Below are positions 46,469 through 54,982 of a stretch of 64,000 bases of DNA, piece by piece. Within the stretch, counting starts at the first letter, position 1. Each line of letters begins with the position of its first letter. The notes below the pieces were generated by a model. The model worked only from the letters and a program-made list of their open reading frames with translations. It was not told the DNA's origin and ran no database searches. The stretch comes from JAXMDS01 sp043777815 (GTDB taxonomy: Bacteria > Pseudomonadota > Alphaproteobacteria > Rickettsiales > Rickettsiaceae): assembly GCA_043777815.1 (NCBI GenBank), contig JAYWHH010000001.1, positions 124,001 through 188,000 of the forward strand. The letters run 5' to 3'. Position numbers and translations under genes: made by a program.

Positions 46469-47441
46469 AGACTTTATTTAATATTGACTGACAAAGTTCA
46501 ATTAATGCTAGACTATTCACCGAATTTGCTTTTAATTTAAATTGTTGAAATTTATAGTCAAGAATTTTTCTTATTTCATTTTTTATTTGATAATGAAGCA
46601 TAGCATTCATTAAATCTAATTCTAAATCATCTGAAGCAAAGTTAGATTGGAAACTATTGATTATTTGTGAATGCAGTTGTGAGTTTAATGTAGATGTTGC
46701 CGTTATTCTGTTTATCAAAAGAAGCAAAGGCAAAGTGGCTTTTCTATTAGCAAAATCATTAAGAGACTTCTTTCCTGTATTAAAACATTTTCCAAAATAG
46801 TCTAGGTAATCATCTACTATTTGAAATATAATGCCAAATTCTTGACCAAGGGCGTTATATATCTCTATTTCTTTTTCATTAATTTGACTTGAGGGTTCAG
46901 AAATAAATTTTTCTCCAAGGCCACCATATATTGACGCCACAGAAAAAAGTGCTCCAGTTTTTTTAGATATTATTGAATAATATGTATCATTATCTATAAG
47001 TTTTCCGATACTGTTAGCTTGAAAAATTTCACCTAATATAATGTTTTGAACAGCTTCAGAAATACAAGTAACTAAATAAGTAACGTTAGTTTGAGATATG
47101 ATACTCAAAGACTCTGCCAATAAAAAATCACCTGCTAAAATCGCTTTTTTATTTCCATGTGATAAATGTAAAGCTTTTTTATGTCTTCTAACATCAGAAT
47201 CATCTAGTACATCATCATGCAAAAGAGTCGCTGTATGAATAATTTCTACTGCGGCAGCTAAATTGATAATATCTTTTGATAAATTACTTGTTGATTTTAC
47301 GTTTGTTCTAGCTAAAGCAAGTAGCACTTGTGCTCTTACCATCTTGCCTTCATATAAAATAGATAAATCAATACCTGGTAAAATACCAAATGATATTGCA
47401 GTTAATTTATTTTTTAATAAATTTAAATCATTTTGTATCAT
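46458..47441 (-). CDS. ispB: Polyprenyl (octaprenyl-type) diphosphate synthase
   Basis: All-trans isoprenyl chain elongation enzyme providing the side chain of ubiquinone or a similar quinone. Both Asp-rich motifs are present: LLHDDVLDDSDVRR (first DDxxD, about residue 76-89) and FQIVDDYLDYFG (second, about 210-221). The KKTGALFSVASIYG and GKKSLNDFANRKATLPL segments also fit. 327 residues is the expected length. It overlaps the downstream GS-like gene (11 bases) and lies 34 bases from dcd, all on the minus strand, suggesting a dcd-ispB-GS-like transcript. The symbol is by similarity; exact chain length is not predictable. Confidence 0.92.
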   Translation of the reverse strand: MIQNDLNLLKNKLTAISFGILPGIDLSILYEGKMVRAQVLLALARTNVKSTSNLSKDIINLAAAVEIIHTATLLHDDVLDDSDVRRHKKALHLSHGNKKAILAGDFLLAESLSIISQTNVTYLVTCISEAVQNIILGEIFQANSIGKLIDNDTYYSIISKKTGALFSVASIYGGLGEKFISEPSSQINEKEIEIYNALGQEFGIIFQIVDDYLDYFGKCFNTGKKSLNDFANRKATLPLLLLINRITATSTLNSQLHSQIINSFQSNFASDDLELDLMNAMLHYQIKNEIRKILDYKFQQFKLKANSVNSLALIELCQSILNKVYED

Positions 47442-47475
47442 TTATACTCATGCTTTATATAACTATATTTGTATA

Positions 47476-48108
47476 TCAAAAAGCAAAAGGCAAAACTATT
47501 TCATCTTGATTTAGATATTTGCCACTTTTATCTTTATAGGATATAGAACAGGTTTGATCACCTTTAAAGAATATAACTTGACAAATGCCTTCATTTGGAT
47601 AAATGTAAACTGGCAAGTTTGTAGTATTTGAAATTTCAATTACTACTCTTCCACTACATCCTGGCTCTATAGGTGTAACATTAATAATCAGTCCACATCT
47701 AGCGTAAGTAGATTTACCTATGCAAATGCCTAACATGTCTCTAGGCATATTGAATTTTTCTACTGTTAAACCCATTAAAAAACCATGAGGTGCCAATATT
47801 AATCTTTCGTCAGTAATTATTTTTTTTACTATACGAGACTTTGGAACTTTGGGGTCAATTATAGACTGCATATAATTTGAAGCAACTTCACCTTCTTTTA
47901 GTACTTGTGGCTGCTCAGGATCTTCATATATTACAAATTCGTTAGATAATCTAGCATCATATCCATAGGAAGATAGTCCATATGATATTAATTTTTTATT
48001 GTTGATCTTTGAAACTTGTTCTGATAAAAAATTCTCAATTAAAACGTGAGTATTAGGTATCTTATTGGGCGTACAAAGCTTTTTTATAGTTACGTCTGAC
48101 AATACCAT
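47476..48108 (-). CDS. dcd: dCTP deaminase
   Basis: Converts dCTP to dUTP, feeding dTMP synthesis with dut. N-terminus MVLSDVTIKKLC, then ISYGLSSYGYDARLS, LAPHGFLMGLTVEKFNMP, GKSTYARCGLIINVTPIEPG with the catalytic Glu, and QVIFFKGDQTC. The C-terminus KDKSGKYLNQDEIVLPF closes the nucleotide site. 210 residues is slightly above the usual 185-195. First gene of a probable three-gene minus-strand transcript with ispB and the GS-like gene; divergent from atpA. Confidence 0.94.
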   Translation of the reverse strand: MVLSDVTIKKLCTPNKIPNTHVLIENFLSEQVSKINNKKLISYGLSSYGYDARLSNEFVIYEDPEQPQVLKEGEVASNYMQSIIDPKVPKSRIVKKIITDERLILAPHGFLMGLTVEKFNMPRDMLGICIGKSTYARCGLIINVTPIEPGCSGRVVIEISNTTNLPVYIYPNEGICQVIFFKGDQTCSISYKDKSGKYLNQDEIVLPFAF

Positions 48109-48213
48109 GTGATTAATTTTGTAATTTCATTCGAAATGGTAAAGAAATCATACTACATATTTCTTTAAATCAAAAAAAGAAATAAAATTGATTATACATT
48201 TATGTAAACATTT

Positions 48214-49848
48214 ATGACTAACAATAATTCTAAATCTAAAAATGCTGTTTCAAAAACTTCTAAAAATTCAGATAACACAATAACTGAAGATATATCTGCA
48301 GAACATAATTCAAATATTAAAGATTCAATCGATCAAATTGAAAAAGATTTTGAAAAACTAGATGCTCCATTAGAATATGAAGATGGTGTAGTGGTGTCTG
48401 TAATAGATGATGTTATTTCAGCTTATGGGTTAAAAAATGCCTTTATAGAAGAAAAAGTGAAAATTATTTCATCTAAAGACATAACAATGGAAGTTGGACT
48501 TGGAATGATAATGAATTTAGAAGAAAACAAAGTTGGAATTGTTCTTATTAGAGGCTCAGCTAATGAAGGGGACCAGGTAATTAGAACTGAGGAGAGATTA
48601 AAGATTAAAGTTGGTGCTCAAATATTAGGACGAGTTCTTAATGGACTTGGTGAACCAATTGATGAATTGGGTGAAATTGGCGGTGAAACAGAAGAAGTAT
48701 TAGTAGAAAAGCCCGCTACTGGAATTATAGAAAGAAAGAGTGTTCAAGAGCCTTTATATACTGGCATTAAGGTAATAGACACTCTAATTCCAATAGGAAG
48801 AGGTCAAAGAGAGCTTATTATAGGAGATAAACAAACTGGTAAAAGCGCAATAGCTGTGGATACGATTCTAAATCAAAAAAATAATAAAGACGGTTCAGTA
48901 TATTGTATTTACGTATTTATAGGCCAAAGACAAGATGAGGCCACGAGACTTTATGCAAAACTAAAGGCACAGGGTGCAATGAAGTATTCAGTAATAGTAT
49001 CAGCTTCAGCGTCTGATTCTAGTATGATTCAATATTTAGCGCCATATGTCGGTACAGCCATAGGAGAATACTTTATGAACAAAGGACAGCATGCGTTGAT
49101 TATATATGACGATTTAAGTAAACACGCCATAGCATATAGAGAGATTTCACTTCTTTTAAAAAGACCCCCAAGTAGAGAGGCTTATCCAGGAGACATTTTT
49201 TACATACATTCAAAATTGTTAGAAAGATCTGCAAAGCTATCTGACGAACATGGTGGCGGCTCCTTAACAGCTTTACCTATAGTTGAAACTAAAGCTGGAG
49301 ATGTATCTGGATATATACCAACTAATGTGATTTCTATTACAGATGGACAAATATTTCTAGATGTTGATTTATATAACCGTAATATCAAGCCAGCGATAAA
49401 TATAGGATTATCTGTTAGCCGAATAGGATCCAGTGCTCAAACTCCTATAGTAAAGCAATTAATAGGAATGCTTAAAATCAAATTAGCTAGCTATAATGAA
49501 ATGGCAGAATTTTCTCAATTTGGCTCTGATTTAGATCCTGCAACACAAGAGTTGTTAAATAATGGGAAAAAAATCATACATACAGTTTGTCAAAAAGAAG
49601 GTAATCCTATTAAAATAGAATACCAAATAATATTAATTTTTATGGCAATTAACAAGTATCTCGATCAATTATCAGAACAACAAATTAGCGAAATAGAAAA
49701 TTACATAATTAAATATTTTGAGTATGAAACTAATCATCCAGAATTTTTTAAAACAATGCTTAAAGGTCTTAAACTAAGCAATAATGAACTTGAAGAGCTA
49801 CATCAGTTTAATAAAAAATTAGTACAAGAGTTTTTAAATCAAGCTTAG
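48214..49848 (+). CDS. atpA: ATP synthase F1 subunit alpha
   Basis: Non-catalytic nucleotide-binding subunit of F1. Walker A GDKQTGKSAIAVDT near residue 209, Walker B ALIIYDDLSKHAIAYREIS, and the family signature PAINIGLSVSRIGSSAQ near residue 395. 544 residues against a usual 505-515: the N-terminus has about 45 extra Ser/Asn/Asp-rich residues before the first conserved block EDGVVVSVIDDVISAYGL. atpA is normally in atpHAGDC; here dcd is upstream on the other strand and an unrelated gene follows, so it is separated from the other F1 genes. Confidence 0.96.
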   Translation: MTNNNSKSKNAVSKTSKNSDNTITEDISAEHNSNIKDSIDQIEKDFEKLDAPLEYEDGVVVSVIDDVISAYGLKNAFIEEKVKIISSKDITMEVGLGMIMNLEENKVGIVLIRGSANEGDQVIRTEERLKIKVGAQILGRVLNGLGEPIDELGEIGGETEEVLVEKPATGIIERKSVQEPLYTGIKVIDTLIPIGRGQRELIIGDKQTGKSAIAVDTILNQKNNKDGSVYCIYVFIGQRQDEATRLYAKLKAQGAMKYSVIVSASASDSSMIQYLAPYVGTAIGEYFMNKGQHALIIYDDLSKHAIAYREISLLLKRPPSREAYPGDIFYIHSKLLERSAKLSDEHGGGSLTALPIVETKAGDVSGYIPTNVISITDGQIFLDVDLYNRNIKPAINIGLSVSRIGSSAQTPIVKQLIGMLKIKLASYNEMAEFSQFGSDLDPATQELLNNGKKIIHTVCQKEGNPIKIEYQIILIFMAINKYLDQLSEQQISEIENYIIKYFEYETNHPEFFKTMLKGLKLSNNELEELHQFNKKLVQEFLNQA

Positions 49849-49870
49849 AAAAATTAAAACTCCAAACACT

Positions 49871-49900
49871 ATATCATGATCATGCGTGGCGATCATGGAA
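49871..49900. terminator. Hairpin between convergent atpA and the following gene
   Basis: CATGATC at 49875-49881 pairs with GATCATG at 49891-49897 across a 9-base loop, followed on the plus strand by GAAAAAATAATTA. Its place between two convergent stops suits a terminator, but there is no proper T run, so this is a weak call. Confidence 0.3.
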
Positions 49901-49923
49901 AAAATAATTAATCTATTTAATTT

Positions 49924-50931
49924 TTATGCTTCTATATCGTCTGAATGCATATCATTGTTTGAACCTATAGTGCCAATTGAATAGTCTAAAAAACTTTGAT
50001 CAAAAAAATCTTGATCATTGTTCGAGACTAGATTATCAATTGAATAGTCTAAAAAACCTTGATCAAAAAAATCTTGATCAATTGAACAATCTAAAAAATC
50101 TTTATGGTAAGATCTTTCAACTTGCTCAACCTGTTCTAAATTAAATGCTTTTGCTATTATATCTATAGAATCAATTTGTATGTATTGACCATTTATAGTT
50201 AGTCCAAAATTACTTTTTTTAAAAGATAAACTAATATCTTGCTTTATTTTTGAATTTGAATATTTCATACCTCTATCTATATAAACAAATTTTGTATCAC
50301 ATACTTTACTTATTTCACTATCTTCTAAATCTTCTAAATATAATTTTTTTACTTTTATTTCGACTAAATCTTTCAAATTTAAAATATCATTAGAAGATGT
50401 TTTTTTTATTTTGGTTTTATAGCCTTCATATTCATATTCTACTTCGGTTTTAGCGCATGTTTCTATATATAATAACCCATCTTTAACTTCGTAAAATTTC
50501 CCAAAGGTAAGAAAGCTTCTGTTATCAGTTTTTAATTCATCATGGTATGTATTAAGAAATATTCCTTCTAATAAACTGGTGCTTGCTACTTTATTGCACT
50601 TATTTTCGTTTTTAAAATACATTTTTCGGACTATGTTGTCGAAATAAAAAATTATTGGTTGATTCCCTTCTATATCAGCCCATTCTACTGTTTTTAAATT
50701 TTTTGGCGCTTTAGGAATATCATCAAATATTTCAGATTTTTTATTATTACAATAATAAATTTTAAAATCTTCAACTTGCGTGAATGCATAAAAGTTTTTA
50801 CATAGTTCAATTAATGTGGAATATTTTATAGCACATATGTTTTTATTATTTTGTAAACTAGATTTAATTATAGCAATTTGTTTATTATTTTTTTCAAGTT
50901 TTATTGCGGTTGAGTTACTGCTATTCTGCAT
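49924..50931 (-). CDS. Hypothetical soluble protein with a C-terminal 21-residue repeat
   Basis: 335 residues, not recognised. No signal peptide or membrane segment. Residues 1-270 are mixed alpha/beta in feel, with Lys and Asn common. Near the C-terminus two almost identical 21-residue units follow each other at about 285-326; each begins DQDFFDQ and continues FLDYSI. They are encoded by a 63-base tandem repeat at 49954-50079, and a partial third unit (KDFLDCSI) precedes them. The acidic, aromatic repeat could be a protein-binding tail, and the gene could encode a secreted effector, but that is speculation. Convergent with atpA. Confidence 0.6.
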   Translation of the reverse strand: MQNSSNSTAIKLEKNNKQIAIIKSSLQNNKNICAIKYSTLIELCKNFYAFTQVEDFKIYYCNNKKSEIFDDIPKAPKNLKTVEWADIEGNQPIIFYFDNIVRKMYFKNENKCNKVASTSLLEGIFLNTYHDELKTDNRSFLTFGKFYEVKDGLLYIETCAKTEVEYEYEGYKTKIKKTSSNDILNLKDLVEIKVKKLYLEDLEDSEISKVCDTKFVYIDRGMKYSNSKIKQDISLSFKKSNFGLTINGQYIQIDSIDIIAKAFNLEQVEQVERSYHKDFLDCSIDQDFFDQGFLDYSIDNLVSNNDQDFFDQSFLDYSIGTIGSNNDMHSDDIEA

Positions 50932-51133
50932 AACTTAGTAAAGTGATATTATTATCATAATATTAACACAAAATTATAATAGAAAAAATTAAGCTTTAAT
51001 TAAAAATGTTTTTATTTTAATGAAATTTAGCTTTTTTACTAAAAATAGATAAATTATCTTTATAAAAATGTTTATATTTAATAGATCTTTATAATTTTAG
51101 TCATTACTACAAAACTTACAAAGCTTCTCTTAC

Positions 51134-51838
51134 TTAAATTTGTAAAAGATTTTCTATAGTAGCTTCAAATGGATTTATAGAAGAAGATTGATTAAAAGAT
51201 CCTACGCGCCTTCTATTGAGTTGAATTAAAGTTCCAATGGTTCCAAGCTTTACACTTATATCTTCGCCCAAAGATCGTACATAAGTACCTTTTGAACATG
51301 TAACCAGCAGACTTGCTTGCTTTAAATCTGAATCTACATTTAAAACTTCCAAGTGATATATTGATATTTTTCTTTTTTTCATTTGAAAATCTATATTGCT
51401 TCTGGCTAAATCATATGCTCTTACGCCATTAATTTTTATGGCTGAGTATTTAGATGGCGTCTGCTCAATTTCACCTATAAATTCTTTTATAACCTCCTTC
51501 ACTTTATCTAGAGAAATAGCAGAAGAGTCCAAATCATGATTTTCTATTACTTTTCCTGTAATATCACCAGAACAGGTTTGAATTCCAAATTGTATAGTGA
51601 AATCATATTCTTTTTCGGCGTTCATCAAAATATCTATCATTTTAGTATTTTCTCGACCTAGTGCTATTGGCAAAACTCCAGTAGCCATTGGATCCAACGT
51701 ACCCGCATGTCCTATTTTTATTTTATGTTTTTTTAAATCAAATCTTCTTTTTAGAATATTAACTACCGTACAAGAAGTAAGGTCAATAGGTTTGTTGATA
51801 TTAAGCCATCCAGTGTTTTTGGCGTCATGATGTGACAT
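51134..51838 (-). CDS. truB: tRNA pseudouridine-55 synthase TruB
   Basis: Makes pseudouridine 55 in the T loop of tRNAs. N-terminal GWLNINKPIDLTS, then the catalytic block KIGHAGTLDPMATGVLPIALG with the catalytic Asp near residue 48, then QTPSKYSAIKINGVRAYDLAR and CSKGTYVRSLGEDI. 234 residues: the C-terminal PUA-like extension of longer homologues is absent. Usually near rbfA and rpsO; neither is here. Starts with ATG. Confidence 0.94.
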   Translation of the reverse strand: MSHHDAKNTGWLNINKPIDLTSCTVVNILKRRFDLKKHKIKIGHAGTLDPMATGVLPIALGRENTKMIDILMNAEKEYDFTIQFGIQTCSGDITGKVIENHDLDSSAISLDKVKEVIKEFIGEIEQTPSKYSAIKINGVRAYDLARSNIDFQMKKRKISIYHLEVLNVDSDLKQASLLVTCSKGTYVRSLGEDISVKLGTIGTLIQLNRRRVGSFNQSSSINPFEATIENLLQI

Positions 51839-52020
51839 ATAGTTTTTATATTAAAGGTTATATTAGAATTAAGCCAAAACAAGGGGCTATCATCAGAATA
51901 TATTTGTTATTAATAACGTTTTATGATTTAATTTACTATGAACACTAGTAGTGAAGTTATTGAGTTTATTATCAAGCTCTAGCTACTCTACAATAATCTA
52001 GAACAATTAATTTAATCTTT

Positions 52021-52491
52021 ATGTCAAGAAGAAATAGTGGAGCAAGTATTTTAAAGGTTATTTCACCAGATCCTAAATATGGCTCAATAGTAGTTGAGCG
52101 TCTTTGTAACAAACTTATGTACGATGGTAAAAAATCAGTCGCACAAAAAATTGTTTGGGATGCTTTAGAGAGAGCTGCAAAAATTTTAGGCACATCTCCA
52201 ACTGAAGCTTTGCGTATCGCTTTGGATAATTTGACTCCAATGTCAATATTAAGACGCATAAAAGTTGGTGGTGCAAATCATCAGGTGCCAGTGCCTGCCA
52301 CAGAAAGAAAAGCTTTAAATTTAGCTTTTACATTTTTAATCACTTCATCTAGAAAAAGAGGTGAGAATAGCTCTGTTGAAAAATTATCCAATGAAATTAT
52401 TGATGCTTACAATAAAAAAGGAATGTCAATCAAAATGTTTGAGGAGCACAAAAAGAGAGTAGAAGCTAATAGAGCATTTGCAAGAGTTTAG
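52021..52491 (+). CDS. rpsG: 30S ribosomal protein S7
   Basis: Primary binder of the 3' domain of 16S rRNA. 156 residues, exact family length. Conserved: MSRRNSGASILKVISPDPKY at the N-terminus, RLCNKLMYDGKKSVAQKIVW, TPMSILRRIKVGGANHQVPV and the C-terminal EEHKKRVEANRAFARV. The str operon partners rpsL, fusA and tuf are not adjacent: truB is upstream on the other strand and only decayed sequence follows. A diverged copy of the last 17 codons plus stop is found 165 bases downstream. Confidence 0.97.
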   Translation: MSRRNSGASILKVISPDPKYGSIVVERLCNKLMYDGKKSVAQKIVWDALERAAKILGTSPTEALRIALDNLTPMSILRRIKVGGANHQVPVPATERKALNLAFTFLITSSRKRGENSSVEKLSNEIIDAYNKKGMSIKMFEEHKKRVEANRAFARV

Positions 52492-53030
52492 TTTTTTATT
52501 TCATCATTTTTAAACAACCTGACTTAAGTCGCACTATCATTCTTACGTAGTATTTTATATATTTATAGTTTTGAATTAATAGCTTTTGATCAATTTATAC
52601 ATTGTTTATTAGATTAATTTCATACTATAGCGTGAATTGATTCTTAAAATATATTTTTGAAGAGCTAAAAAAGATAGTGGAGGCTAATATAGTATTTGCC
52701 AAAGCTTAGTATGCAAAAAGTTCAATATTTTTATATTACTCCTAGTAAAAAAGTCTTTAGTATCATTACTACATAAGTTAATATTCTTTGATACTAGTGC
52801 ATGATATAGCAAAGAAAAGATTTAAACTGTCTTTTATGTTATTTTTCATTACACTAAATGAAAATGGTAGAAGACGCTTTCTAATAACGCCTATTATCAT
52901 ATAAAACCTTACAGAATAACATGAGTTGGCTTTTAATTTTTTATAAAGCTTGTTTCATTATAAATTTATTTCAAATCCTTATTTGCGCTGAATTTTTTGT
53001 ATTTTATTATGAATTATACTAATTATAATT
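52492..53030. other. 539-base non-coding region after rpsG
   Basis: Convergent spacer. Apart from the rpsG tail duplicate at 52656-52709 I recognise nothing. It may be the decayed remains of a larger duplication of the rpsG region. Confidence 0.5.
52656..52709 (+). pseudogene. Degenerate duplicate of the rpsG 3' end
   Basis: These 54 bases read FEELKKIVEANIVFAKA then TAG, against FEEHKKRVEANRAFARV then TAG at the true rpsG end (52438-52491). By hand count 43 of 54 bases agree. No rpsG-like sequence can be followed convincingly upstream of it and no start codon fits, so it is a dead fragment. Confidence 0.85.
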
Positions 53031-53396
53031 TTAAGTTGTGATGTGATTTTGTTGAATGACTGTTCCTTGATGATAAATTATTCTCCAGACGCTATTTAGA
53101 TTAGACCACAGAGTAGCTCGTCTAGTAAACCTTATATTTGCTTGAATCAACACATAAGTTGCTAAAAAGGTATTCAAATCTATTTGCTTTACTTTAAAAT
53201 CTTGTATTTTCCAACAATCTAAGTAATCCAGTTGATTATATCTATCAACTAAAATTTCAACTATATCTTTTGCTTCATAAATTTGTCCTGAAGCCCTCAC
53301 TTCCCAAAAGTTATCATCTATCATTTGATTTTTAATATCTTTTATAGTTGACCCAAATAATTTAGGATGATGAAAAATAGGCTCTCTACTTTTCAA
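53031..53396 (-). CDS. NTF2-like (DUF4440-type) protein without a normal start codon
   Basis: 121-residue small alpha+beta protein of the NTF2-like/DUF4440 type: REPIFHHPKLFGSTIKDI, MIDDNFWEVRASGQIYEA, then TRRATLWSN and WRIIYHQGTVI at the end. The first usable start in frame is TTG at 53396, immediately before the conserved block. The same frame stays open for 25 more codons upstream (…IKNQIYEK) with no ATG or GTG, back to the cutA stop codon at 53472. Either a rare start (ATT/ATA type) is used, or the N-terminus is lost, or it is made by readthrough of cutA. Function unknown. Confidence 0.7.
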   Translation of the reverse strand: MKSREPIFHHPKLFGSTIKDIKNQMIDDNFWEVRASGQIYEAKDIVEILVDRYNQLDYLDCWKIQDFKVKQIDLNTFLATYVLIQANIRFTRRATLWSNLNSVWRIIYHQGTVIQQNHITT

Positions 53397-53471
53397 TTTT
53401 TCATATATTTGATTTTTAATATTTAATTTGAGCTTATTATTTTCTTTATTGATTTCAGCATTTATTTCGGC

Positions 53472-53798
53472 TTAATTTTTATGATTTGACGAATTTATAT
53501 ATTGGTAAAAGTCAGGTTCTATGCTTGGATTAAATTCTAAAATACATGGTAAATCATAAGGATGATTGGATTTTATCCAATCAACTAAAGTTAATTTGTT
53601 TTCTAAAAAAGTTTTGAAAAGAATAGATGTTTCTAATGCGGACTCTACTTTACCATGCCATTTATAAAATGACTTACACCCCCCAGAAAATATATTAATA
53701 CAAGTGGCGACACCATCTTCTAATGCTTGTTTAGCCATATTTTCAGCTTTGATATGACAATCAATTGTTGTGTATAAAACTGATATTTTGTCAGACAT
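53472..53798 (-). CDS. cutA: CutA1 divalent-ion tolerance family protein
   Basis: 108-residue trimeric PII-like protein. Family blocks: N-terminal strand ISVLYTTIDCHIKAENMAK, then ATCINIFSGGCKSFYKWHGKVE with the conserved Trp, the ETSILFKTFLENKLTLVDWI helix and HPYDLPCILEF. Linked historically to copper tolerance; the real role is unsettled. Its TAA stop at 53472 lies in the same reading frame as the NTF2-like ORF that follows. Confidence 0.92.
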   Translation of the reverse strand: MSDKISVLYTTIDCHIKAENMAKQALEDGVATCINIFSGGCKSFYKWHGKVESALETSILFKTFLENKLTLVDWIKSNHPYDLPCILEFNPSIEPDFYQYINSSNHKN

Positions 53799-53942
53799 AA
53801 ATATTTTTTATTTTTGAATTTAATTCTGAAAAGAAGTTAAATTTACATATTTATCTATAAATCTTATATTCAAAGCTTTAGTTTTTAAATAAAAGCTAAA
53901 ACTAAAAAAAAGTAATTATGATTTAGATGAAATGTGAAAAGT

Positions 53943-54344
53943 TTAGAAGCTTGCCTTATCTTTACAAACAGCTCTTACTGCTTCTGCAAAAGCGGCAATT
54001 CTGCCAACATACTTATTGCTTCCTCTATCAATAGATATTTTAGTGATATTTTTCTCAAGTATTTTATGCCCTATATCTGTGCCTAATCTGTTGGCATATT
54101 CTTTGGTACAATACGCTTTGTTGTATTGTTTTTCTCTGTAATTAAGAGTTGAGTGAGAACATATCACTTTTCCTTGCTCATTCAAGTCTATGACTTGTGC
54201 ATAAATGTGCCTACCAGTTTTATGTAAACTCAATCTGTATCTTTTTTGCGCTTCTGAGCCTGATGAGGGGATGATACAATGTTGATTTATAACTTTTCTT
54301 ACTCTTCCCTTTCTTAAGTTAGCTCTTAAAATTTTATTTCTCAT
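53943..54344 (-). CDS. rplR: 50S ribosomal protein L18
   Basis: Binds 5S rRNA with L5. 133 residues; the conserved core includes YRLSLHKTGRHIYAQVID, then IGHKILEKNITKISIDRGSNKYVGRIAAFAEAVRAV at the C-terminus. N-terminal 20 residues are basic. In the spc operon rplR lies between rplF and rpsE; here it is alone, 145 bases from cutA, with a long palindrome-rich spacer upstream. Another piece of that operon, rplE-rpsN, is 32 kb away in this window. Confidence 0.93.
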   Translation of the reverse strand: MRNKILRANLRKGRVRKVINQHCIIPSSGSEAQKRYRLSLHKTGRHIYAQVIDLNEQGKVICSHSTLNYREKQYNKAYCTKEYANRLGTDIGHKILEKNITKISIDRGSNKYVGRIAAFAEAVRAVCKDKASF

Positions 54345-54493
54345 CGTTATTTCATTTTGTGAGTTATTACCAAATAAAAAGATGTTTCAAAACTTTGAAA
54401 GTTAGGATCATCAAATTTGTTTTTGTATAAAAATTATACCTTGATTTATTTAGTTCACCAAATATTCTTAAGTTAATTTTTTTAAATGCTGAG

Positions 54494-54566
54494 AAAGTCT
54501 GATTCAGACTTTCAGACTTTTAATTTAGTGTGAAAATCTAACATCTAAACGGTTAGATTTTCACAC
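54494..54566. repeat. Two strong inverted repeats in the rplR upstream region
   Basis: AAAGTCTGA (54494-54502) pairs with TCAGACTTT (54504-54512). Then GTGTGAAAATCTAAC at 54528-54542 pairs perfectly over 15 bases with 54552-54566 around a 9-base loop. They lie in the divergent spacer between rplR and the fusion gene, where terminators are not needed, so they may be operators or belong to an unannotated RNA. Confidence 0.75.
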
Positions 54567-54569
54567 GTA

Positions 54570-54609
54570 AAAATATATATATATATTTTATATATATATA
54601 TATATTTTA
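54570..54609. repeat. TA dinucleotide microsatellite
   Basis: Two runs of alternating A and T, each about 15-18 bases, separated by ttt. Directly follows the 15-bp inverted repeat. Confidence 0.85.
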
Positions 54610-54630
54610 TTGTTATACAAAGCTCAAAAA

Positions 54631-54886
54631 TGTGAAATTCTACCGTAGGTTCAGTGAAGACTTGACAAAAAATCTTAGGATTTTACTGTAAGTTTTTAAA
54701 AAAAATTTCTCTTAAAAATACCTCGGGTTGTGTGAAATTCATGTGAAATTCTACTAGAGATTACAAACTTTTTCTTTAAAATGTGAAATACTCATTTTAA
54801 TCAATTTAAACTTCCTGTAATATGCTGTAAATATAAAAAAGAGCTAGCAGAATTTTAACTTAAAATTCTACTATAGGTAGAATTTT
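54631..54886 (+). promoter_or_regulatory. TGTGAAATTC motif cluster and two mutually exclusive hairpins upstream of the fusion gene
   Basis: TGTGAAA-type motifs recur near 54531, 54631, 54731, 54741 and 54780. Closer to the gene, AGAATTTTAA (54849-54858) pairs with TTAAAATTCT (54860-54869); the right arm of that hairpin also supplies AAAATTCTAC (54862-54871), which pairs perfectly with GTAGAATTTT (54877-54886). Only one of the two can form at once, the layout of an attenuator or riboswitch-like switch. It lies about 100 bases before the GTG at 54983. No known riboswitch class is recognised. Confidence 0.4.
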
Positions 54887-54982
54887 GCTTAAGTATATTA
54901 ATGCAACTGTTGTTTGGGGATTTTGCTTAATGCAATAAAACTATTGTAAAATTACATCAATATCAATATTAATTTTTTATTT

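Noticed and set aside
54570..54609. TA-rich run as an origin or phage attachment site
   Set aside because: It is a simple dinucleotide repeat; no integrase, tRNA-end duplication or replication gene is near.
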